This document shows positions 6,673 through 12,246 of a stretch of DNA of 12,246 nucleotides, piece after piece. The DNA lies in NCBI GenBank assembly GCA_903854175.1, contig CAINVQ010000075.1:1-12246 (forward strand). The letters run 5' to 3'. The position numbers were made by a program, and so were the translations under genes. Each line of letters begins with the position of its first letter. The first letter of the stretch is position 1. The notes under the pieces were generated by a model that saw only the letters and a program-made list of their open reading frames with translations, made no database searches and had not been told where the DNA came from. Source of the stretch: an uncultured Actinomycetes bacterium. Its GTDB lineage: Bacteria > Actinomycetota > Acidimicrobiia > Acidimicrobiales > RAAP-2.

Positions 6673-7325
6673 GAGCCAAAGACTCTGGTCAGTTCTTCTT
6701 TCATTTCACTCGCGGCAGTTTCGGGGTCGCTTGATTCAGTGAGCGCTCGAACAACAACAAAGTTGTGAAGCCCAGCTACGGCGAGATCAAAAATATTGTT
6801 GGCGTCAACGCCACCAGTTACAAATACTGGTCGGTCGCTACGAGCTTGGCACTCAAGGGCGTAGGAAATTCCTGTGGGTGCTCTACCTGGCTTTGTTGGT
6901 GTTGCAACAATTGGTCCGGCACTTAAATACGTGGCGTCAGTTGTTAGGCCCTGTGTGAATTCATCAGTGCTGTGAGTTGAAAGACCAATGATTGCATCTG
7001 GTCCAAGTAGTTCACGACAACGTGCCACGTCAACGTCATCTTGACCCACGTGAACGCCGTCGGCACCAACTTCGAGCGCAAGTTCTGGCGAATCATTCAT
7101 GATGAATGGGACTCCGTAGTCACGACAAATAGGAACCATTATTTTGGCGGTCTTAATTCGAAGTTCATCATCAAGATTTTTTTCGCGAAGCTGAACAATG
7201 TCAACGCCTCCGTGAAGGACCGAGGACAAGAACTTTGACATATCGTCTCGGTGCGGGACACAGAGGTATAAACGGCGTGAAAATAGGTCCGGCATCCATG
7301 ACACCTTAGAAGGAATACTTGGCAT
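6669..7325 (-). CDS. thiE: Thiamine-phosphate synthase ThiE
   Basis: ThiE joins the pyrimidine (HMP-PP) and thiazole (THZ-P) moieties into thiamine phosphate. Family motifs occur in order across 218 residues: VQLREKN (44-50), NDSPELALEVGADGVHVGQDD (77-97), IGLSTHS (113-119), AGPIVATPTKPG (136-147) and VTGGVD (169-174). It has a single TIM-barrel phosphate-binding domain with no ThiD or ThiM fusion. The ATG at 7325 is the longest start. A second ATG at 7295-7293 (MPDLFSRRLYLC) has AAGGTG about 7 bp upstream and fits ordinary ThiE N-termini, so the real start may be there (208 aa). It diverges from the Rrf2 regulator over only 33 bp, so shared regulation is possible. The product feeds TPP to 2-oxoacid dehydrogenase E1 enzymes. 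Confidence 0.93.
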   Translation of the reverse strand: MPSIPSKVSWMPDLFSRRLYLCVPHRDDMSKFLSSVLHGGVDIVQLREKNLDDELRIKTAKIMVPICRDYGVPFIMNDSPELALEVGADGVHVGQDDVDVARCRELLGPDAIIGLSTHSTDEFTQGLTTDATYLSAGPIVATPTKPGRAPTGISYALECQARSDRPVFVTGGVDANNIFDLAVAGLHNFVVVRALTESSDPETAASEMKEELTRVFGS

Positions 7326-7358
7326 ACTTTCGCGCTGAATGTAGGGCAGAATAGAGAG
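7326..7358. promoter_or_regulatory. Short divergent gap between thiE and the Rrf2 regulator
   Basis: Only 33 bp separate the two starts, so at least one promoter must extend into coding sequence. The AGAGAG at 7353-7358 directly before the Rrf2 ATG is purine-rich but too close for a standard Shine-Dalgarno. An autoregulatory Rrf2 operator acting on both genes would be expected here. I cannot point to a clear palindrome. Confidence 0.3.
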
Positions 7359-7817
7359 ATGCAGATACCCGCTAAAGCTGACTATGCCATTAGGGCATTG
7401 CTTACGCTCGCGGCGAGCGAAGAGTCAATCAGTGCTGAGCACTTAGCTGAAGAGCAAGGTCTGCCGGCAAAATTTCTTGGAGCAATTCTTTCTGATCTTC
7501 GCCGTGGCGGAATGGTCACTAGCCAGCGCGGGCCAGAAGGTGGGTTCAAACTTGCACGTGACCCTGATCAAATAATGATTGCGGACATTCTTCGTGTTGT
7601 TTCTGGGCCAATGGCTGGTGTGCGTGGAATGCGTCCTGAGACTCTTGAATACGGCGGAGAAGCAACACATCTTCGAGATGTTTGGGTAGCTGTTCGTGCT
7701 TCACTTCGTGAAGTACTAGAACATGTGACTCTCGGTCAGGTGCTTCGAGGAGAACTCCCAAAGGCCGTTACGCGCTTCACCGATGACCCGGATGCGTGGA
7801 TTACTCGAGTCATATGA
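7359..7817 (+). CDS. Rrf2-family transcriptional regulator without cluster-ligand cysteines
   Basis: Rrf2 proteins are dimeric winged-helix regulators that include IscR, NsrR and CymR. The 152-residue protein has the hallmark N-terminus (AKADYAIRALLTLA, 5-18), the helix-turn-helix (about 24-50: ISAEHLAEEQGLPAKFLGAILSDLRRGG), the wing (TSQRGPEGGFKLARDP, 54-69) and a dimerisation helix (about 104-128). It contains no cysteine at all, so it cannot bind a [2Fe-2S] cluster through the three-Cys motif of IscR. It more resembles cluster-free members such as CymR in that respect. Its last codons overlap rnhA in ATGA. Position beside thiE and near suf genes suggests sulfur or Fe-S control, but targets are unknown. 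Confidence 0.9.
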   Translation: MQIPAKADYAIRALLTLAASEESISAEHLAEEQGLPAKFLGAILSDLRRGGMVTSQRGPEGGFKLARDPDQIMIADILRVVSGPMAGVRGMRPETLEYGGEATHLRDVWVAVRASLREVLEHVTLGQVLRGELPKAVTRFTDDPDAWITRVI

Positions 7818-8251
7818 AAAGAATTCACACCGACGGCGCATGCCGTGGCAACCCGGGACCTGGCGGCTGGGCATGGGCGAGCGGCACTGAAGAGTACGCA
7901 AGTGGCCACCACGAACACACCACTAATCAGCGCATGGAAGTCCTTGCGGTCATTGAAGCACTGAAGTCAAATGGCGACAGCGATATTGAAATAGTTTCTG
8001 ACTCCACGTACGTTGTTAAGTGCTTTAACGACAAGTGGCATGTTGGTTGGTATCGCCGTGGATGGAAGAACTCCCAAGGCCAGCCAGTAGCCAACCGAGA
8101 CCTCTGGGAGGAGCTTTTTGCTCTCGTCCTAAACAGTGGGCGCAACATCACATTTACCTGGGTAAAAGGCCATTCTGGGGACGCTATGAACGACTTCTGT
8201 GACGTGCTCGCCACTGAGGCGGCAGACCGGCAAATAGGCCGTCAGTCATAG
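7814..8251 (+). CDS. rnhA: Ribonuclease HI
   Basis: RNase HI cleaves the RNA strand of RNA-DNA hybrids. The four acidic catalytic residues are present: Asp7 (HTDGACRGNPGPGGW), Glu42 (NQRMEVLAVIEAL), Asp63 (VSDSTYV) and Asp130 in FCDVLA. His120 (VKGHSG) is the mobile catalytic His, exactly ten residues before Asp130 as in the E. coli enzyme. I chose the ATG at 7814 (MKRIHTDGAC) because family proteins begin just before the first Asp. A GTG at 7796 would add six residues (MDYSSH). The chosen start overlaps the Rrf2 stop in ATGA, suggesting coupled translation. The basic-protrusion Trp-rich segment (KWHVGWYRRGWKNSQGQPV) is intact. At 145 aa it is slightly shorter than the E. coli protein (155 aa). 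Confidence 0.94.
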   Translation: MKRIHTDGACRGNPGPGGWAWASGTEEYASGHHEHTTNQRMEVLAVIEALKSNGDSDIEIVSDSTYVVKCFNDKWHVGWYRRGWKNSQGQPVANRDLWEELFALVLNSGRNITFTWVKGHSGDAMNDFCDVLATEAADRQIGRQS

Positions 8252-8329
8252 GCGTTCACCTGGTTTTAACTCTCGCTAGTACATTAGGATTCCCCAGGGG
8301 GGCTTTCGTCTAGCGAGTTAGGAATTGTC
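8252..8329 (+). promoter_or_regulatory. lpd leader with long inverted repeat next to the Shine-Dalgarno
   Basis: This 78-bp gap precedes the lpd-E2-lipBA operon. CTCGCTAG (8272-8279) and CTAGCGAG (8310-8317) are perfect inverted copies. With a 2-base bulge the arms extend to TAACTCTCGCTAG (8267-8279) and CTAGCGAGTTA (8310-8320), an 11-bp stem enclosing 30 bases that include CCCCAGGGGGG (8292-8302). The right arm runs straight into the lpd Shine-Dalgarno AGGA (8320-8323), 6 bp before the GTG. A TAGGAT (8285-8290) could be a -10 box, but no good -35 is seen. The element could be a leader-RNA hairpin, an operator, or the rnhA terminator; no T-run follows. Confidence 0.45.
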
Positions 8330-9742
8330 GTGACAAACGAGGTCCAAGAGTTCGATGTAGTGGTGATTGGTGGTGGCCCAGGAGGCTACGCCGCCGCTCT
8401 CTATGGTGCCGCAGCAGGTTTAAACGTTGCTGTTATTGAGCGAGACAAAGTTGGAGGTACCTGCCTTCACCGTGGTTGCGTTCCCGCAAAAGAATTTCTC
8501 GAAACGGCACACGTTCGTCGCACACTCGCACACTCCAGCGATTTTGGAATTACTACCGGTGACGTGAAAGTAGATTTCGCAGTCAGCCAAGCTCGCAAGA
8601 ACGAAGTTGTCGACCGACTCTTTAAGGGAGTGTCTGGACTTCTAAAAGGTCGCAAGGTCACAGTCTTCGAAGGTACTGGACGACTTGACAAGGATCTAAA
8701 AGCAACTGTTGTTGACGGTGCCGATGCCGGGAAAATTGTTCAAGGCAAAAACATCATCCTCGCCGCCGGATCAGTTCCACGCACAATTCCAGGTTTTGAC
8801 ATTGACGGAAAAATCATTGTCACTTCTGACGAGTTCTTAGACCTCACCACACTTCCAAAGACTGCTGCAGTAATTGGTGGAGGCGCAATTGGTTGCGAGT
8901 TCGCTTCAATGCTCAGCGACATGGGATCTGAAGTAACAATTCTTGAAGGACTACCAACCATCCTTCCGCTCTGTGACGCTGAAGTGGTTAAGTCAGTAGA
9001 TCGTGCATTCAAAAAGCGTGGCATCAAAATTCAGGCTGGCGTAAAAATCACTGGTCACACACCAAATGCAAACGGAACAACCGTGAGCGTTGAGGGTGGA
9101 GAAAACATTGATGTTGAAATGGTCGTTGTCTCGGTTGGACGTCGTCCACGCACCGAGGGACTACTGGGCGACTCAACTGGCGTTGTTGTCTCCGATAAGG
9201 GATTTGTTGATGTAGACAGCTACATGCGCACTGGTGCTGCAAATGTCTATGCAGTTGGTGACGTTGTTGCAACGGCACAGCTCGCGCACGTGGCCTTCGC
9301 TGAAGCAATCGTGGCCGTGAAGACAATTCTCGGAGAATCAGTCTTGCCTGTTGACTACGACCGTGTGCCATGGGCAATTTACTCAAACCCTGAAGTTGCA
9401 TTCTGTGGTCTCACGGAAGAAGCCGCTAAGGCCAAGGGCTATGACGTTGTAGTTAAGAAGGACCCATTCGCCGGTAACAGCCGTGCACAGATCATTGGTG
9501 AAACTGACGGAATGGTCAAGATCATTGCTGAAAAGCGCGCCGACGGAACTGCTGGCCAGATCCTTGGTGTTCACATGTCTGGCCCGTGGGTTACAGAACA
9601 ACTTGGTGCTGGTTACTTTGCTGTTAACTGGGAAGCAACTGTTGAAGAAGCTGCTGCTCTCATTCAGCCCCACCCATCACTTTCCGAGACGTTTGGTGAA
9701 ACACTCCTAGCGCTCGCTGGACGAGGACTCCACGTTGGCTGA
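8330..9742 (+). CDS. lpd: Dihydrolipoyl dehydrogenase (E3)
   Basis: E3 reoxidises dihydrolipoyl groups on 2-oxoacid dehydrogenase E2 (and on GcvH) and reduces NAD+. The 470-residue flavoprotein shows the FAD motif IGGGPGGYAAAL (13-24), the redox disulfide Cys45-Cys50 (GGTCLHRGCVPAKE), the NAD motif IGGGAIGCE (182-190), the second FAD motif VYAVGDV (306-312) and the C-terminal interface with the active-site His448-Glu453 pair (HPSLSET). The start is a GTG with AGGA 6 bp upstream. The gene overlaps the E2 gene by 8 bp, so E3 and E2 are translated as a coupled pair. Length and motifs are typical. Confidence 0.96.
   Translation: MTNEVQEFDVVVIGGGPGGYAAALYGAAAGLNVAVIERDKVGGTCLHRGCVPAKEFLETAHVRRTLAHSSDFGITTGDVKVDFAVSQARKNEVVDRLFKGVSGLLKGRKVTVFEGTGRLDKDLKATVVDGADAGKIVQGKNIILAAGSVPRTIPGFDIDGKIIVTSDEFLDLTTLPKTAAVIGGGAIGCEFASMLSDMGSEVTILEGLPTILPLCDAEVVKSVDRAFKKRGIKIQAGVKITGHTPNANGTTVSVEGGENIDVEMVVVSVGRRPRTEGLLGDSTGVVVSDKGFVDVDSYMRTGAANVYAVGDVVATAQLAHVAFAEAIVAVKTILGESVLPVDYDRVPWAIYSNPEVAFCGLTEEAAKAKGYDVVVKKDPFAGNSRAQIIGETDGMVKIIAEKRADGTAGQILGVHMSGPWVTEQLGAGYFAVNWEATVEEAAALIQPHPSLSETFGETLLALAGRGLHVG
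9723..9727 (+). promoter_or_regulatory. Shine-Dalgarno supporting the TTG start of the E2 gene
   Basis: GAGGA inside the lpd 3' end lies 7 bp before TTG (9735-9737). The product then begins MADVTLPSLGESVTEG, exactly where the family's lipoyl domain begins. No ATG or GTG is available nearby in frame, so the TTG is the likely start. Confidence 0.7.
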
Positions 9743-10955
9743 TGTAACCCTCCCATCGCTCGGTGAATCTGTAACCGAAGGAATCATTACTCAGTGGTTC
9801 AAAAAAGTCGGCGACGTCGTCGCACGTGACGAAGCTCTCTTTGAAGTTTCAACCGACAAGGTTGACTCTGAAATGCCATCACCATTCGCTGGTGTCCTCA
9901 CGCAGATCTCTGCTCAAGAAGGCGACACCGTTCAGACCGGTGCCGTTGTTTGTGTCATTGATGAAAACGCAACGGCCGCAAGTGTCGCTCCAGCTTCTGG
10001 CCCAGAACCTGCAGCCCCAGCCCCAGCTCCTGTTGCACCAGCCCCTGCTCCAGTAGCTCAGGCTCCTGCCCCTGCTCCAGTTGCAGCAACGCCGGTTTCT
10101 TCTCAGAGCACCGGACCTGGCGTAGTTGCTTCTCCCGTTGTTCGACGAATCTTGCTTGATGGCGGCATTGACCCAGCCAGTGTTAATGGCACTGGTCCCG
10201 GAGGATCAATTACTCGTCGTGATGCTGAGCGTGCAGTACTCCAAGGTGGCGAAACAGAAGCTGCATTCCCAGTTTCCAGTGGTCGCAAGCGCATGGCTGA
10301 ACACATGGTTGTTTCTTCGCAAAGCACCCCTCACGGTTTCGTTGCCATTGAAGTAGACGCCGACATTTTTGCCAAGCTCGCTAAAAAGGGTCGCGAAAGC
10401 AAAGACGGCATCACCATCACTGACGAAATGGTCGTTGGACTCGCCGCAGTTCGCGCGCTAAGTGACTTTGAGTACTTGAACGCAACATTCCAAGGTGAAG
10501 AAATTGTTGTTCACCGCACCGTTAGCTTGGGCTTTGTTCGCTCACTTGATGAAGACGGCATGTTGGTGCCGGTTGTTCACGCTGCAGCAGGTCTGACGCT
10601 TCGCGCTCTTGCTCGCAGGGTAAGTGAACTTGATGAGCGACTGAGTGAACGTCAAATGACTGCTGACGATCTCATGGGTGGAACATTCACGCTGATGCGC
10701 TCACCAAGTCCTCACACGCTCTACACAGCACCAATCATCATTCAGCCTCAAGTAGCTGTTCTCTCTATTGGATCAGTTCGTGAAGTGCCAGTAGTAGCCA
10801 AGAAAAAGAAGAAAAAGGTCTCAATCGAAATTGGCTACCGAATTGTTCTGGGACTTTCATTTGACCACCGAGTCTGTGAGCCAGTCCTTGCCGCTGCGTA
10901 TCTTGAACGAGTAGCCGAACTACTCGCAGGAATGGACTTGGAGAGCGAGCGCTAA
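9735..10955 (+). CDS. 2-oxoacid dehydrogenase E2 (lipoyl acyltransferase) with a degenerate catalytic site
   Basis: E2 carries acyl groups on a swinging lipoyl arm between E1, its own acyltransferase site and E3. The 406-residue protein has one lipoyl domain (1-78) with lipoyl-Lys42 in STDKVDSEM, an Ala/Pro linker (about 90-120), the E1/E3-binding domain (about 131-168) and the catalytic domain (about 180-406). The catalytic motifs are altered. The usual DHRxxDG reads DHRVCEP (377-383), keeping His378 but replacing Asp by Glu and Gly by Pro. The usual GGTFTxTNxGxxG region reads GGTFTLMRSPSPH (315-327). A run of six lysines (356-361) sits just before the last strands. The frame is intact throughout. 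It could be an E2 of the pyruvate, 2-oxoglutarate or branched-chain complex; no E1 gene is in the window. Confidence 0.88.
   Translation: MADVTLPSLGESVTEGIITQWFKKVGDVVARDEALFEVSTDKVDSEMPSPFAGVLTQISAQEGDTVQTGAVVCVIDENATAASVAPASGPEPAAPAPAPVAPAPAPVAQAPAPAPVAATPVSSQSTGPGVVASPVVRRILLDGGIDPASVNGTGPGGSITRRDAERAVLQGGETEAAFPVSSGRKRMAEHMVVSSQSTPHGFVAIEVDADIFAKLAKKGRESKDGITITDEMVVGLAAVRALSDFEYLNATFQGEEIVVHRTVSLGFVRSLDEDGMLVPVVHAAAGLTLRALARRVSELDERLSERQMTADDLMGGTFTLMRSPSPHTLYTAPIIIQPQVAVLSIGSVREVPVVAKKKKKKVSIEIGYRIVLGLSFDHRVCEPVLAAAYLERVAELLAGMDLESER
10014..10082 (+). repeat. Ala/Pro linker repeat within the E2 gene
   Basis: The seven-residue unit APAPAPV occurs three times, at residues 94-100, 101-107 and 110-116. 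The DNA copies differ at third positions. This is the flexible linker that lets the lipoyl domain swing between active sites, not a separate repeat element. Confidence 0.8.
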
Positions 10956-12246
10956 ATGTTGCGTCGGCGCCACCTCGGCAGAGTTCCATTCGCCGAGGCC
11001 AATGACTTTCAAAGAGCGCTTCTTAACGCCAAGGATGATTACATCCTTCTATTCGAACATCCACCTACCTATACCAAGGGTGTTCGCACTGAAGAAAAAA
11101 ACATCCTCGCAGACTTAAGCAAACTCGATGCGGTTGTCATTGACGCCGACCGTGGCGGAGACATTACGTATCACGCACCAGGCCAAGTTGTTGCCTGGCC
11201 AGTTGTAACAGTCCTTGACGATCCATCATCTGGCAAAGTGCATAACGCACTTCTCGAAGACGCAGTTATTGCAACGGTCAAGAGTTTTGATGCTTCAGGA
11301 AAACTCGGCGTTGTTGGCAGGCTTGATGGTTACCCGGGTGTCTGGGCTCATACTGACAGCACTCCTTACAAAATCGCCGCAATTGGAACTCGAACTGAGC
11401 GAAATGACGCAGGTCTTAGAAGGACACTGCATGGCGTTGCGCTCAACGTTGAAATTGACCTGGTGGGCTTTTCTGCCATTGTTCCTTGTGGCATTTCTGA
11501 GCACCCCGTAGGTTCATTGAAGTCACTGGGGCTAAGCGTCACGGCTCTTGAAGTCGAAGAGCGTCTCGGTGAAGAACTAGAAGCACGGCTCGGTGGCAAC
11601 GCGCAAGTTGCACACGTAGACCGAAGTCTCTCGACAACATCTTCTGAGCGACCTCTAATTCGCCGTCTTCGAAAAGCAGGCGTAGACCCTGATGCAGGAA
11701 TCCCAATTCGATCTCGCAAGCCCGAATGGCTTCGTATTGAGGCGCATATGGGAGCTGAGTACCAGTCACTTCGCACGCTCACCGAAGATCTTCGACTGGT
11801 AACTGTTTGTGAAGAAGCGGGATGTCCAAATATCTTTGAATGTTGGGAAAGCGGAACTGCAACCTTCATGGTTAATGGAGAGCGCTGTACCAGAGCATGT
11901 GGGTTCTGTCTGATTGATACCCGTAAACCAATGGCGCTTGATCCAACTGAGCCAGACCGTGTTGCTGAAGCCGTAGTTCGCTTGAAGCTAAAGCACGCTG
12001 TAATTACTTGTGTTGCTCGAGATGACCTAGCTGATGGTGGTGCCGGGGCAATTGCCGACACCGTTCGTGCAATCCGTGAACGCTCACCAGGAACAGACGT
12101 TGAAGTACTAATCAGTGACCTCAAGGGTGACATGAACGCGCTGCAGCTCATTATTGATGCACGACCTGACGTAATGAATCACAACATTGAAACAGTTGCT
12201 CGACTACAGCGCGCAGTTCGCCCTAGCGCTGGGTACATGCGTTCAA
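10956..12246 (+). CDS. Octanoyltransferase-lipoyl synthase fusion (LipB-LipA), 3' end outside the window
   Basis: One open frame of 430 visible codons contains both lipoate-synthesis enzymes with no stop between them. LipB (about 1-213) moves octanoate from acyl carrier protein to the target lysine. It shows RGGDITYHAPGQ (66-77), Lys139 (YKIAAIG), HGVALNV (159-165) and catalytic Cys178 (VPCGI). After a linker (about 214-250), LipA inserts two sulfurs. It shows RKPEW, the auxiliary-cluster cysteines 285, 290 and 296 (CX4CX5C), the radical-SAM cysteines 311, 315 and 318 (CX3CX2C), ARDDLADGGAG and NHNIET. The frame runs off the edge, so the LipA C-terminus is unseen. The ATG directly follows the E2 stop (TAA-ATG), with GGAGAG about 10 bp upstream. 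No ATG, GTG or TTG lies in the linker. The first in-frame ATG in LipA is codon 265 (11748), with GAGG 5 bp before it. Confidence 0.92.
   Translation, partial: MLRRRHLGRVPFAEANDFQRALLNAKDDYILLFEHPPTYTKGVRTEEKNILADLSKLDAVVIDADRGGDITYHAPGQVVAWPVVTVLDDPSSGKVHNALLEDAVIATVKSFDASGKLGVVGRLDGYPGVWAHTDSTPYKIAAIGTRTERNDAGLRRTLHGVALNVEIDLVGFSAIVPCGISEHPVGSLKSLGLSVTALEVEERLGEELEARLGGNAQVAHVDRSLSTTSSERPLIRRLRKAGVDPDAGIPIRSRKPEWLRIEAHMGAEYQSLRTLTEDLRLVTVCEEAGCPNIFECWESGTATFMVNGERCTRACGFCLIDTRKPMALDPTEPDRVAEAVVRLKLKHAVITCVARDDLADGGAGAIADTVRAIRERSPGTDVEVLISDLKGDMNALQLIIDARPDVMNHNIETVARLQRAVRPSAGYMRS

Noticed and set aside
7796..7813. GTG at 7796 as the start of RNase HI
   Set aside because: It adds six residues not expected in the family, whereas the ATG at 7814 fits the family N-terminus and gives an ATGA overlap with the upstream gene.
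8292..8302. CCCCAGGGGGG as its own hairpin
   Set aside because: A one-base loop cannot form a stable hairpin. It is noted only as part of the larger leader structure.
10014..10082. Ala/Pro repeats as a phase-variable tandem repeat
   Set aside because: The DNA copies differ and there is no frame risk. Such linkers are normal in E2 proteins.
11366..12151. 261-codon open frame on the minus strand opposite lipBA
   Set aside because: It is Ser/Arg-rich and low-complexity, matches no family I know, and lies wholly opposite strongly conserved LipB and LipA motifs. It is a shadow of codon bias.
11748..12246. Independent lipA gene starting at ATG 11748
   Set aside because: LipA-type sequence (RKPEWLRIEA) already precedes this Met in the same frame, so this start would cut the N-terminal region. 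Internal initiation stays possible because of the GAGG before it, but it is not the simplest reading.

Overview
The window reads as a gene-dense stretch of an actinobacterial chromosome, most likely from the class Acidimicrobiia or a relative. The class assignment is inference. It rests on a LytR-CpsA-Psr wall enzyme with a Thr-rich tail, a zinc-type SufU in a SUF operon, an actinobacterial acyl-CoA dehydrogenase with a GIGFTWEH active site, and moderate GC. No mobile elements, tRNAs, rRNAs or CRISPR arrays are visible. The longest non-coding gap is about 90 bp.

Layout, left to right. (1) 1-167 (+): the last 54 codons of a SufC-like Fe-S assembly ATPase. (2) 203-1603 (+): a membrane-anchored LCP cell-wall transferase. 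(3) 4718-1604 (-): a tight run in the order MBL-fold hydrolase, sufC, sufS, sufU. The window therefore holds two SufC-type genes, while sufB and sufD are not in the minus-strand operon. (4) 4809-6672 (+): an acyl-CoA dehydrogenase followed 4 bp later by an alpha/beta-hydrolase-fold protein whose nucleophile position is Gly. (5) 7325-6669 (-): thiE. (6) 7359-8251 (+): a cysteine-free Rrf2 regulator overlapping RNase HI by ATGA. (7) 8330 to the right edge (+): lpd, a 2-oxoacid dehydrogenase E2, and one open frame that encodes LipB followed by LipA.

The last block is the most interesting. lpd (E3) overlaps the E2 gene by 8 bp, and the E2 stop codon directly abuts the next ATG. That frame has the full LipB active site (Lys139, Cys178) and continues with no stop codon into LipA (CX4CX5C and CX3CX2C cysteine sets). 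It thus appears to be an octanoyltransferase-lipoyl synthase fusion, cut by the window edge. The same operon would make the lipoyl-carrying E2, the E3 that reoxidises it, and both enzymes that build the cofactor. The E2 has an intact lipoyl domain but a degenerate acyltransferase site: HxxxDG reads HRVCEP, and the FT-T-N-x-G motif is lost. It may act mainly as a lipoyl carrier.

The blocks connect functionally. SUF supplies Fe-S clusters, of which LipA needs two. Cysteine desulfurase sulfur feeds clusters and, in general, thiamine synthesis, and ThiE makes the thiamine phosphate needed by 2-oxoacid dehydrogenase E1. An Rrf2 regulator, from a family that often senses Fe-S or sulfur status, sits between them, but this one lacks cluster-ligating cysteines.
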